Shown: positions 8,629 to 16,672 of the stretch, piece by piece
How the letters are laid out: each line of letters begins with the position of its first letter
Numbering within the stretch: the first letter of the stretch is position 1
NCBI RefSeq assembly: GCF_000426645.1
Contig: NZ_AUFT01000021.1
Location: 1 to 64,000, forward strand
Length of the DNA stretch: 64,000 bases
DNA from: Nakamurella lactea DSM 19367
GTDB taxonomy: Bacteria > Actinomycetota > Actinomycetes > Mycobacteriales > Nakamurellaceae
Reading direction: 5' to 3'
The notes under the pieces: generated by a model
The model's database searches: none
What the model was told of the DNA's origin: nothing
Seen by the model: only the letters and a program-made list of their open reading frames with translations
Translations under genes and position numbers: made by a program

Positions 8629-10316
8629 GCCAACACCAGCTCCCGATCGTCCGGCTCTCGCTGGTCGTTCTGGTCGCCGGCCAGGACGATCCGTCGGTCG
8701 GCCAACTCCAGCACCGCCGGTCGGTGGGTGGTGACCACCACGGTCCGGCCGGCGAGGAGCGGTCGGATGCCCTGCAGCACGGTGTGTTCGGTCGCTTCAT
8801 CCAACCCCTCGGTGGGCTCGTCGAGCAGCAAGACCGGTGCGTCGGCAAGCAATGCCCTGGCCAGCCCGACCCGGCGCCGCTGCCCGGTGGACAGGTCCCG
8901 GGCACCGGGACCGACCACGGTGTCCATCCCGTCCGGGAGCTCTGCCAGCACCTGACCCAGGCAGCTGGCCGTGACCACCCGGTCCATCAGCGCGGGGGTG
9001 ACGGCCCGGCCTGCGGTCAGATTCTCCCGCAGCGTGCCGGGTCGCAGCGCCACCCGCTGGCCGAGCCATCCGATCCTGCTGCGCCAGTGCCGCAGGTCCA
9101 CATCGCGCAGGTCGACAGCGCCCCGGTCGGCAACGTCCACCAGCACCCGACCACGATCGGCGCTGTCCTGCCCCGCCAACAGGTTCAGCAGGGTCGACTT
9201 GCCGCTACCGCTCGGCCCGGAGACCACGGTGATCTGCCCGGCGGGGAACTGGTGGCTGCCGACCGTCAGCCGGCGGCCGTCAGCGAAGTCGAGCCCGGCC
9301 CCCTCGATCCGCAAGCCGGGGACGGCGGCGGAATCGGTGCGAGTGCCGATCTTTCGGCCCGGCTCGTCGATGATCGACAGTGACTGCTCGACCGCGGCGG
9401 CGCCGTCGGCTGCGGCGTGGAACCCTGCTCCGACCGCGCGCAGCGGCAGGTACGCCTCCGGCGCCAGCAGCAGCACGATCAGCGCCGTCTGGATCGGCAT
9501 GCCGCCGCCGACCAGGCGGATGCCGCAGGTCACCGCGACCAGCGCTACCGACAGAGTCGCGACGAGTTCCAGCACCATCGACGAGAGGAAGGCCACCCGT
9601 AGGGTGCGCGCGGTCGCCACCCGATGTTCCTCGGCGGCCGCACCCACCGATCGGGCCTGCGCCCGGACCCGGCCGAAGACCACCAGCGCCGGCAGGCCGG
9701 CGACGACATCGGCGAACCGGCCCGCCAGCCGTTGCACCGTCAGCAACGAATCCCGCGTCGCGGTCTGGGTGTACCAGCCGATCAGCGACATGAACAACGG
9801 CACCAGCGGCAGGGTAACCCCGACGATCAGCGCGCTCAGCGGATCCACCGCCAGCAGGACGACAACAACCGCGGCCGGCACGATGGCCGCCTGCACCAGC
9901 GCAGGCAGGTAGCTGCCGAGATAGGCGTGCAGGCCGTCCAGACCACGGGTCAACAAGGGCTGTAGCTCCGCCGTCGAACTGCCGGCCCGGGTCCGGCTCG
10001 GCCGGCGGGCGACCGCGGTCAGCACCTGCATCCGCAGCTGGCCGATCGCAGCGCCGGCGGCCCGGCCGGCAACCCGCTCGGTCAGCGCGCCGACCGCAGT
10101 GCGGGCAAGCACGGCGGTCGCCAGCAACACCAGATCCGTTGTCGGAAAGGCGAATTTGCCGTCCGCGGGATCGATCGCCCCGGCCAGGATCCTGGCGATC
10201 GCGACCGCCTGCACGACCAGGGCGAGGGTGCCCAGTATCCGCAGCACCGTCGATGTCACCAGAAGTCTGCGAACCGACCCGACCCGGCGGATCAGCGCCG
10301 GGTCAAGGGGTTTCAC
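8625..10316 (-). CDS. cydD: Thiol-reductant ABC exporter subunit CydD
   Basis: Predicted 563-residue partner of CydC with an N-terminal membrane domain and C-terminal ATPase (Walker A 'GPSGSGKST', signature 'LSTGQ', Walker B 'LLLLDEP'). I place the start at the GTG at 10316, reading 'VKPLDPALIRR', because normal CydD sequence begins here. The open frame continues upstream, but that part is only repeat-encoded 'VAGLSRGR' units belonging to the tandem array in the cydB tail. Start and cydB stop overlap by 14 bases, implying coupled translation. No separate promoter is seen. Confidence 0.88.
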   Translation of the reverse strand: MKPLDPALIRRVGSVRRLLVTSTVLRILGTLALVVQAVAIARILAGAIDPADGKFAFPTTDLVLLATAVLARTAVGALTERVAGRAAGAAIGQLRMQVLTAVARRPSRTRAGSSTAELQPLLTRGLDGLHAYLGSYLPALVQAAIVPAAVVVVLLAVDPLSALIVGVTLPLVPLFMSLIGWYTQTATRDSLLTVQRLAGRFADVVAGLPALVVFGRVRAQARSVGAAAEEHRVATARTLRVAFLSSMVLELVATLSVALVAVTCGIRLVGGGMPIQTALIVLLLAPEAYLPLRAVGAGFHAAADGAAAVEQSLSIIDEPGRKIGTRTDSAAVPGLRIEGAGLDFADGRRLTVGSHQFPAGQITVVSGPSGSGKSTLLNLLAGQDSADRGRVLVDVADRGAVDLRDVDLRHWRSRIGWLGQRVALRPGTLRENLTAGRAVTPALMDRVVTASCLGQVLAELPDGMDTVVGPGARDLSTGQRRRVGLARALLADAPVLLLDEPTEGLDEATEHTVLQGIRPLLAGRTVVVTTHRPAVLELADRRIVLAGDQNDQREPDDRELVLA

Positions 10317-11514
10317 GATCCACCGGTCCCGGGACAACCCCGCCACGCGCCCCCGGGACAACCCCGCTACCCGGTCCCGGGACAACCCCGCTACGCGCCC
10401 CCGGGACAACCCCGCTACGCGCCCCCGGGACAACCCCGCTACGCGCCTCCGGGACAACCTCCCCAGCCGGCTGGCGCTCGGCGTGGGCCCCGCTCCGGGG
10501 CAGCGGGATCTGCCGGGTGGAGATGCGCTTGCGGAACACCCAGTAGGACCAGGCCTGGTAACCGATGACGAACGGCACCAGCGCCAGGGCGACCCAGCTC
10601 ATCACGGTCAGCGTGTACGGGCTGGAGGCGGCGTTGTGGATGTCCAGCGTTCCGGCCGGGTCACCGGTCGAGGGCATCACCAGCGGGAACAGCACGGTAA
10701 AGATCGAGCCGACCAGTGCCAGTACGCCGACGGCACTGGACACGAATGCCCAGCCGTCGCGGCCCACTCGGGTCAGCACGAGAGCCACCGCGACCGCGAC
10801 ACCACCGGCCAGCCCGACGACCAACGAGGTGGCGCCGAACTGCAGACCCGAGACACCACCGCGGATCTGCTGCATCCAGATCACCGCGACCAGGTACGCG
10901 ACGGTGGCGAAAACCCCGGCGCCGGTGGCGATCCGCCGAGCCCTGGCCCTGACCTCGTCGGTGGTCTTCAACGAGAGGAACACAGCGCCGTGGAAGACGA
11001 ACAGGCTCAGCGTCAGCAGACCGACCAGCAACGCGAACGGCGACAGGAAATCGCCGACGGTGCCGACGAATTCGTGATCGGCGCGCAGCGGCACCCCGTG
11101 CACGATGGAGCCGAACACCACCCCCCACAGCAGCGCCGGGACGAACGAGCAGACCGTGATGGCGATGTCCCAGTTCCGCCGCCACTGCGCCGTGCTGCCC
11201 TTGCCCCGGTACTCGAAGGCAAGTCCGCGGACGATCAGACAGACCAGGATCAGAAGCAGCGGCAGGTACCCGCCGGAGAACAACGTCGCGTACCACTGCG
11301 GGAAGGCGGCGAAGGTGGCGCCGGCTGCCGTGATCACCCACACCTCGTTGCCGTCCCAGACCGGGCCGATGGTATTCAGCAGCACCCGCCGGCCGCGCTC
11401 GTCGCGGCCGACCGGGCGGAGCAGGATGCCGACCCCGAAGTCGAATCCCTCCAGCACGAAGTACCCCGCCCAGAGCACCGCGATCAGCAGGAACCACAGG
11501 TCGTTGAGCGTCAT
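10303..11514 (-). CDS. cydB: Cytochrome bd oxidase subunit II CydB, repeat-extended C-terminus
   Basis: Predicted 403-residue membrane subunit of the quinol oxidase bd, with eight or nine hydrophobic segments ('LNDLWFLLIAVLWAGYFVLE', 'IGPVWDGNEVWVITAAGATF'). The normal protein ends around residue 340 ('YWVFRKRIS'). The last ~60 residues are unusual: they are read from a 24-base tandem repeat and give units of 'ARSGVVPG', ending 'PVDRETP'. This tail is expected to be a disordered cytoplasmic extension with no known role. It starts 13 bases after the cydA stop on the same strand and overlaps cydD. Confidence 0.93.
   Translation of the reverse strand: MTLNDLWFLLIAVLWAGYFVLEGFDFGVGILLRPVGRDERGRRVLLNTIGPVWDGNEVWVITAAGATFAAFPQWYATLFSGGYLPLLLILVCLIVRGLAFEYRGKGSTAQWRRNWDIAITVCSFVPALLWGVVFGSIVHGVPLRADHEFVGTVGDFLSPFALLVGLLTLSLFVFHGAVFLSLKTTDEVRARARRIATGAGVFATVAYLVAVIWMQQIRGGVSGLQFGATSLVVGLAGGVAVAVALVLTRVGRDGWAFVSSAVGVLALVGSIFTVLFPLVMPSTGDPAGTLDIHNAASSPYTLTVMSWVALALVPFVIGYQAWSYWVFRKRISTRQIPLPRSGAHAERQPAGEVVPEARSGVVPGARSGVVPGARSGVVPGPGSGVVPGARGGVVPGPVDRETP
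10328..10466. repeat. 24-bp tandem array inside the 3' end of cydB
   Basis: Six units with an exact 24-base period start at 10328, 10352, 10376, 10400, 10424 and 10448. Each contains CCCGGGACAACCCCGCTAC on the plus strand, i.e. GTAGCGGGGTTGTCCCGG on the minus strand; the last unit is degenerate. Because 24 is a multiple of three, the array stays in frame for cydB. The same core occurs at 23568-23702 and 27984-28019, so this is one locus of a dispersed repeat family that has expanded locally. Confidence 0.95.
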
Positions 11515-11527
11515 TGTTCTGCCGTCC

Positions 11528-13018
11528 TCAGTAGGCGAAGGTCAACACGTCGTCATCGCGGTCGGGCTCCGCGTCACCGCGCCCGGCGCCACCCGCGGGG
11601 GTGCCGTCATCCCCGCGGTCGGGCAAGGTGTTGGTGCGCAAGGGATTCTTCCGACCGAGCATGGCCAGCACGGCCGCCTCCTCCGGCGGCCCCTTGCGGA
11701 TCGTCCGGAAGATCAACCGGGTCTCGATCACCACCAGCACGCCGTACAACACGGTGAGCACGATCAGCGAGGTGAGGACGGTGCCGGCAGTGACGGTCGG
11801 CGACACCGAATCCTGGGTCTTGTAGAGCCCGACAACGGTCCAGGGTTGACGTCCCATCTCGGTGAACACCCAGCCGGCGGTGTTGCCGACGAAGGCGCCG
11901 GCCACCGACCACATCGCCAGCCGCCACACCCACGGCGACACCGGGTTTCGACCGCGGCGGGTGAGCCAGAGCCCGACCACCGAGACCAGCGCCAGGATGA
12001 ATCCGGCGCCCATCATCAATCGGAAGGTCCAGTAGGTCACCGGGATGTTCGGCCGGTAGTCGCCCGGTCCGAATCGTTGCTCGTACTCACGCTGCACGTC
12101 GTTGACGCCCTCGACGGTGCCGTCGAAGGTTCCGGTGGCCATGTACGAGGTGACGCCGGGCACCCGGATCGACCAGGTCTCGTGGTGCCCGTCCAGGGTT
12201 CCGATGGTGATCAGCGAGAATGACGCACTGTCCGTGGTGTCGTAGAGTGCCTCCGCCGCAGCCATTTTCATCGGCTGTACCTCGGTCATGATCTTGCCCT
12301 GCAGGTCGCCGGTGACGATCACCGCGATCGAGCTGATCAGCAGTGCCCACAGCCCGAACCGCAGCGCCGGCCGGAACACTTCCGTCGAGCGGCGCTTGGC
12401 CATGAAATTGGAGCTGACGCCGACCACCACCACCGCGCCGGTCAACCAGCAGGCCGTGATCACGTGCGAGAAGGTGATCAGCTGCAGCGGCTGGAAGAGC
12501 ACTGCACCGATGTCGACCAACCGGGGCCGGCCGGTGGCGGCATCGATCTCGATGCCCACCGGGTGCTGCATGAACGAATTGGCCGCCAGGATGAAGTAGG
12601 CGCTGGCCGTGGTGCCGAAGGCGACCATCCACATACACGCGCAGTGCAGCCGCGGCGAGAGTTTGTCCCAGCCGAAGATCCACAGCCCGAGGAAGGTCGA
12701 CTCGATGAAGAAGGCCAGCAACGACTCCATCGCCAGCGGCGCGCCGAACACGTCGCCGACGAACCGGGAATAGCTGGACCAGTTCATCCCGAACTGGAAC
12801 TCCTGGACGATGCCGGTGACCACCCCGATGGCGAAGTTGATCAACAGCAGCGAGGAGAAGAACTTCGCCGACCGCAGATACACCGGATTGCGGGTGCGCA
12901 CCCAGGCGGTCTCGACGATGGCCACATAGAGGGCAAGGCCGATGCTGATCGGGATGAACAGATAGTGATAGACGGTCGTGACGCCGAACTGCCAACGGGC
13001 AAGGCTCAGCACATCCAT
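11528..13018 (-). CDS. cydA: Cytochrome bd oxidase subunit I CydA
   Basis: Predicted 496-residue haem-binding subunit of the bd quinol oxidase, which reduces oxygen with high affinity. Family marks include 'ARWQFGVTTVYHYLFIPISIGLA' at the N-terminus with the haem-ligand histidine region, 'NSFMQHPVG', and 'GRQPWTVVGLYKTQDSVSP' near the C-terminus. The ATG at 13018 is preferred over an upstream in-frame start at 13045 because it matches family N-termini and has GGAGG about 7 bases upstream. It heads cydABDC; the 220 bases upstream contain a short tandem repeat and presumably the promoter. Confidence 0.95.
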   Translation of the reverse strand: MDVLSLARWQFGVTTVYHYLFIPISIGLALYVAIVETAWVRTRNPVYLRSAKFFSSLLLINFAIGVVTGIVQEFQFGMNWSSYSRFVGDVFGAPLAMESLLAFFIESTFLGLWIFGWDKLSPRLHCACMWMVAFGTTASAYFILAANSFMQHPVGIEIDAATGRPRLVDIGAVLFQPLQLITFSHVITACWLTGAVVVVGVSSNFMAKRRSTEVFRPALRFGLWALLISSIAVIVTGDLQGKIMTEVQPMKMAAAEALYDTTDSASFSLITIGTLDGHHETWSIRVPGVTSYMATGTFDGTVEGVNDVQREYEQRFGPGDYRPNIPVTYWTFRLMMGAGFILALVSVVGLWLTRRGRNPVSPWVWRLAMWSVAGAFVGNTAGWVFTEMGRQPWTVVGLYKTQDSVSPTVTAGTVLTSLIVLTVLYGVLVVIETRLIFRTIRKGPPEEAAVLAMLGRKNPLRTNTLPDRGDDGTPAGGAGRGDAEPDRDDDVLTFAY

Positions 13019-13181
13019 CGGATCCTCCGCTCGGTCGGCCCGCACCTGCCGCGCGGTGTACCGGACGTCATCAGCCTGCGGGGCAGATCCGTTGCCGCCC
13101 AGGGCCGAAGGTCCCGGTGCGGATGTGAGGCCGGTGACACCCGGCCGCGGGCAACTCAGTCCCGATGAAGTGTCACCGATT

Positions 13182-13249
13182 GCGGTGTCAGTCGTATTGC
13201 AGTGTCAGTCCTGGTGCAGTGTCAGTCCTGGTGCAGTGTCAGTCCCGAT
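13182..13249. repeat. 17-bp tandem repeat, four copies, upstream of cydA
   Basis: Four consecutive 17-base units at 13182, 13199, 13216 and 13233 share the core GCAGTGTCAGTC; units two and three are identical. The array lies between the WYL regulator and cydA, both read leftward, and the stop codon of the WYL gene (13239-13241) falls within the fourth unit. Further GTGTCA/TGTCAC words occur just outside at about 13129-13177. It could be simple slippage DNA or clustered protein-binding sites for cydA. The rest of the 13019-13181 gap shows nothing else I recognise. Confidence 0.9.
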
Positions 13250-14228
13250 CGAGGGCGGCGAGCATCCGTTGCGCCACAGTGCGGGCACAGTGCCGGATCT
13301 CGTTGCCGCCGCGGATCCGGTAGCTCACCGGAAGCACCGTCAGTTGTTCGGCGTACCAGTACGGGTCGCTGGTGCTGCCGACCAGTCGCGTGGTGTTCTC
13401 GTCGACGGCCGACAACTGCCCGAGGGTGCGCGGCAGAAGCCGGCCGCAGCGCTCCAGCGGGGCATCGATCTCCACCTCGGCCTGGTACTCCCACCCGGAA
13501 CCGAGGTGCTCTTCCAGGGTGGCCACCGGGTCCAGCCCGGCCGGCGGGGTGAAGGTGCGATCCAGCGCTTCGGCGCTGCGCACCCGGTCGACCCGGTAGG
13601 CGCGGACAGCATCCGCCGTCAGCGACCGACAGAGCAGATACCAGCGGCCGTGCCGGACCACCACCGCCCACGGCTCGGCCTCGAACTCCCACTCTTTTCC
13701 CGACTCGGACCGGTAGTCCACCCGCACCAGCCGGTGGTCGGAGCGGGCCCGGACGAGGGTGGCGGTGATGTCGGGATCGGGTCTGACGGCGGACCGGTCC
13801 GGCGCCGGTGCAGTCGCCAATCGCACGGATTCGGCTTGCGCGGCAACGGCTTCCGGAAGCGCGTGCAGCAACTTGCCGAGCGCCCTGCCGACCGGGTCGT
13901 CCGGGTCGCCGGCGTCGTGATGGCCGTCCAGTACCGCCATCACCAGCCCGAGCGCCTCGGCCGGGCCGAACATCAGCGGCGGCGGCCGCAGCCCGCGACC
14001 TGGCCGGTAACCGCCGGCCGGGCCGGTGACCGAATGAATCGGGATATCGGCCTCCCGCAGGATGGCGACGTACCGCCGGGCCGCCCGCGCGGTCACGCCG
14101 AGCCGGTCCGCGATCGCGTCCGCGGTGATGCCCGGCCGGTTCTGGATCAGTTCGAGGGTGAGCAACGCACGGGCCGTCGGGCTGGTCTCTGACCGGTCCG
14201 GTTCGCCCCACCCGATGGTCGATCCCAT
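13239..14228 (-). CDS. WYL-domain transcriptional regulator
   Basis: Predicted 329-residue DNA-binding regulator. Residues about 17-65 form a DeoR/HTH_11-type winged helix ('TARALLTLELIQNRPGITADAIADRLGVTARAARRYVAIL'), and residues about 150-215 a WYL domain with 'VRHGRWYLLCRSL' in the place of the WYL tripeptide and 'YRVDRV' following; a C-terminal extension comes after. WYL domains sense nucleic acids or nucleotides in several regulators; the ligand here is unknown. The ATG at 14228 has GGGAGGTGG just upstream. A perfect palindrome lies about 70 bases upstream and may be its operator. Confidence 0.88.
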   Translation of the reverse strand: MGSTIGWGEPDRSETSPTARALLTLELIQNRPGITADAIADRLGVTARAARRYVAILREADIPIHSVTGPAGGYRPGRGLRPPPLMFGPAEALGLVMAVLDGHHDAGDPDDPVGRALGKLLHALPEAVAAQAESVRLATAPAPDRSAVRPDPDITATLVRARSDHRLVRVDYRSESGKEWEFEAEPWAVVVRHGRWYLLCRSLTADAVRAYRVDRVRSAEALDRTFTPPAGLDPVATLEEHLGSGWEYQAEVEIDAPLERCGRLLPRTLGQLSAVDENTTRLVGSTSDPYWYAEQLTVLPVSYRIRGGNEIRHCARTVAQRMLAALDRD

Positions 14229-14295
14229 GGCGCCACCTCCCGCCGTCGCGACCCGAATCCGGAAGCAGATCGTCCGTGACCGACTCTACGGCGTT

Positions 14296-14458
14296 CGGTG
14301 ACCGCGGTCACCGCTGTTGCCGACGGGACCCGGCGTGTCGTTTCGCCGTTGGCGTACACGGGCCGTCCGGCGGGGAAAACTCGTTCGTCAATGGCAGCAT
14401 GAAGGAACGACGTCCAGCCCCGGGCCGACATCCGCGGCCGCAGGTCACCGTTCGGTGA
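14296..14458. promoter_or_regulatory. Palindromic operator candidates in the WYL/DUF7455 divergent gap
   Basis: The 348-base gap 14229-14576 separates the WYL regulator from the small zinc-motif gene. It contains a perfect 18-base palindrome CGGTGACCGCGGTCACCG at 14296-14313 and a second site with the same half-site words, TCACCG-tt-CGGTGA, at 14445-14458. Shared half-sites suggest one dimeric regulator binding twice, most likely the adjacent WYL protein. Downstream at 14538-14556 an 8-bp hairpin (TCCGCCCC/GGGGCGGA, 3-base loop) sits about 20 bases before the next start codon. I see nothing else in the gap. Confidence 0.5.
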
Positions 14459-14576
14459 ATCTCCGGTCACAGGTGGGACCGACACGGGAACAGATGCCGT
14501 ACCGGAAGCGTCACACCAGGTGAAGGTATCCGGAAGGTCCGCCCCATAGGGGCGGAACGATCGATGGGAGGACGTC

Positions 14577-14768
14577 ATGAACGCAACGCTGAGCACCCCC
14601 GTGGCGCTGACTGCAGCGGACCGATGCGATCGCTGCGGTGCCGCAGCTGTCGTGCGAGCCATCCTCCCCGCCGGCGGTGAACTGTTGTTCTGCGGCCACC
14701 ATGCCCGCCAGCACTCCACCCGCCTCGAAGAGCTGGAAGCACAACTGCACGACACACGGGAGAACTGA
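14577..14768 (+). CDS. Small zinc-motif protein, DUF7455 type
   Basis: Predicted 63-residue protein with 'CDRCGAAA' and 'LFCGHHARQH', a CxxC...CxHH pattern that should bind one zinc, followed by a short charged helix. The pattern matches a small family conserved across actinobacteria, often near sigma-factor genes, with no assigned function. The ATG at 14577 follows GGGAGG by about 6 bases. It is monocistronic: a strong hairpin terminator begins 18 bases after the stop. Small size and a strong ribosome site suggest abundant expression. Confidence 0.85.
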   Translation: MNATLSTPVALTAADRCDRCGAAAVVRAILPAGGELLFCGHHARQHSTRLEELEAQLHDTREN

Positions 14769-14785
14769 GACACAGCAGCACCCGC

Positions 14786-14820
14786 CCAGGGCGGCCCGGC
14801 ATTGCGCCGGGCCGCCCTGG
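14786..14820 (+). terminator. Hairpin terminator after the DUF7455 gene
   Basis: Perfect 15-bp GC-rich stem (CCAGGGCGGCCCGGC with its exact complement) around a 5-base loop attgc, starting 18 bases past the stop. The poly-T tail is weak, as is usual in high-GC actinobacteria. Confidence 0.85.
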
Positions 14821-14909
14821 CGTATTTCCCGGGAGTTGGGAATCCGGCCGCGCGCGGGCAGGCCGATACGGGATGATGACCCGATGGTCCGGACACACTT
14901 TCGGGTGAC

Positions 14910-15407
14910 GTGCAGGTGACGATGATGGCTCCCCCGCGCCCCCGCCTTGCGGTGGCACCGGACTATTTCGCCGGGTTCATGCTGATCCTCGGCGGGCTGG
15001 CCGGCGTCCTGGAGTTGCTGCTGCCGTGGAGCCCCGCAGTCGAGAAACTGCCCAAGTACGGCTCGCTGACGGGCTGGGACAAGTTGGTCATCGGCAGCAG
15101 CCAGCAGCTGTCGGTCGCCGACAGCATCGCGCTGTACTCCGTGCTGGCCGTGGCGATCGCCGGCGGCGCCTGCATCCTGCTCGGCCTGGCGATGTTCACC
15201 CCGATCGACCACCAGCCGTTCGGCGCGGTGGCGCTGCTGGTCTCGGTGGTCTCGATCGGCGGTGCCGTCTGGTGGGTGCTGCGCAGCCGGCAGGCCGCCG
15301 GCGGGCTCGGCCCGATGCTGTCCAATGCCCAGATCGGCTGGTACCTGTTCGCCGTCTCCGGCATCGTCTGCCTGATCGGCGCGATCAAGGCACTGGCAAC
15401 CCCGTAG
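14910..15407 (+). CDS. Four-segment membrane protein of unknown function
   Basis: Predicted 165-residue integral membrane protein. Hydrophobic segments lie near residues 19-42, 73-93, 103-124 and 140-160, with a hydrophilic loop after the first. It resembles small four-helix actinobacterial membrane proteins but I do not recognise a family with confidence. The start is uncertain: GTG at 14910, or ATG at 14922 or 14925, the last two closer to an AGGTGA ribosome site. It stands between a terminator and the lipoprotein gene with no operon partner. Confidence 0.7.
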   Translation: MQVTMMAPPRPRLAVAPDYFAGFMLILGGLAGVLELLLPWSPAVEKLPKYGSLTGWDKLVIGSSQQLSVADSIALYSVLAVAIAGGACILLGLAMFTPIDHQPFGAVALLVSVVSIGGAVWWVLRSRQAAGGLGPMLSNAQIGWYLFAVSGIVCLIGAIKALATP

Positions 15408-15530
15408 TAGCACCCGACGAACGCCAGATGAACGCGATCGCGACGGCCCAGCAACCTCCCGGCACCGCGCTGCCGTCCAGCGGGTAGTCAGGGCGAGCCG
15501 CGCCCGCCGGTCACGACGGAGGATGGCGAC

Positions 15531-16640
15531 ATGGCCCGGTTCGGATCAAGGCCATCGGGGCCGAGGACCGCACGTCGCTGCGCGGCGCTGGCGGCGACGC
15601 TCGCCGTCGTGCTGGCAGCCTGCGCCACCGGTACGGACCCCGCGGGTGGTGGGGCGCGGGACACAGCCAGCACTGTCGGCGCCTCGGCGGTCTCTCCCAG
15701 CAGCTCACCGCCCGGGTCCAGCCCATCAACCGTGTCCAGCCCACCGAGCAGGCCACCGGCCGTAACGAGTTCGCCCGGTAGCCCGACCGTCACGAGCGCG
15801 CCGGCGACCGGTCGAACGGCCGTCGAGGGCACCACCTGGTTGCTGGTCCGCGCCGTTGTCGACGGCACCACGTACCGCTCGCCGCAGCACCCGGGCAGTG
15901 CGGTGTTCGGCAGTTACACCATGCAGTTCGCGAAGGGCCAGGTCGAGGCCAACGACGGCTGCAACTCGATTGGTGGGCCGGCCTCGGTGGACAAGGAGTC
16001 GCTCACCATCTCCGGCGACCTCTGGTCGACGGATGTCGGCTGCCCCGCGACACCGTTGCGCGACGCTTACAACCGGATGCTGGGGCACAAAGCTCAGCTG
16101 CACTGGACGCTGTCCGGCGACCGGCTGACACTGACGGCATCGAACGGCGACACCTTCGAGTACGAGCCGTGGCCAACCGGCTTTCCCTCCGACCTTGCCG
16201 GTGAGAAGCACGCGACCACGGCGCAGAAGACGATCGACGGGGTGCCGTTCCGGATCTACTCCGAGCCGCGCAGCAGCGGCGGCGATCAGTGCCTGGTGAT
16301 GGAGTTCAACCCGCCGTCGGGCACACCCTGGGAGCCGGTTCGCGCGTGCCGCGACGATCTGGCGAAGCAATACGTCGTCAACCCCACGGACTTCGCCACT
16401 CAGCGCCTGCCCAGCGGAACCGGCGTCCTGTTCAGCGCAGTGCCGAACGGCACCACTTCACGCATCGTGTACCGGCCCAAGGCTGGTGGGTCCACGACCG
16501 AGTTCGCACTGACTCCGCTACCCGGCACCGCGTTCCAGGCCTTCTACGCCTTCGTCGACCACCTGCGCACGGGAGACACCGTGACCTTCTACGACACGAA
16601 AGGCAATGCCTACAAAGACATCTGGAAGGTTTACTGGTGA
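15531..16640 (+). CDS. META-domain lipoprotein
   Basis: Predicted 369-residue secreted lipoprotein. The twin-arginine-like basic N-terminus leads to the lipobox 'LAAC' with the lipidated cysteine at residue 31, followed by a Ser/Pro/Thr-rich linker (about 40-95). Residues about 100-210 form a META/HslJ-type domain ('TTWLLV', 'VEANDGCNSIGG', 'STDVGCPATPL', 'LSGDRLTL'). The remaining ~150 residues form a second domain I do not recognise. META domains occur in envelope-stress proteins such as HslJ; no specific job is evident. It converges on the helicase gene, 32 bases apart. Confidence 0.8.
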   Translation: MARFGSRPSGPRTARRCAALAATLAVVLAACATGTDPAGGGARDTASTVGASAVSPSSSPPGSSPSTVSSPPSRPPAVTSSPGSPTVTSAPATGRTAVEGTTWLLVRAVVDGTTYRSPQHPGSAVFGSYTMQFAKGQVEANDGCNSIGGPASVDKESLTISGDLWSTDVGCPATPLRDAYNRMLGHKAQLHWTLSGDRLTLTASNGDTFEYEPWPTGFPSDLAGEKHATTAQKTIDGVPFRIYSEPRSSGGDQCLVMEFNPPSGTPWEPVRACRDDLAKQYVVNPTDFATQRLPSGTGVLFSAVPNGTTSRIVYRPKAGGSTTEFALTPLPGTAFQAFYAFVDHLRTGDTVTFYDTKGNAYKDIWKVYW

Positions 16641-16672
16641 CGCCCACCAGCACCATGGTCGACTCGCGGCGG

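Noticed and set aside
10317-10457. N-terminal extension of CydD through the repeat array
   Set aside because: The extra residues come only from the tandem repeat in another frame of cydB; normal CydD sequence begins at the GTG at 10316.
10328-10466. CRISPR array
   Set aside because: Units are head-to-tail without unique spacers, are translated in frame, and no cas gene is present. The 59-bp array at 23568-23702 is rejected for the same reason.
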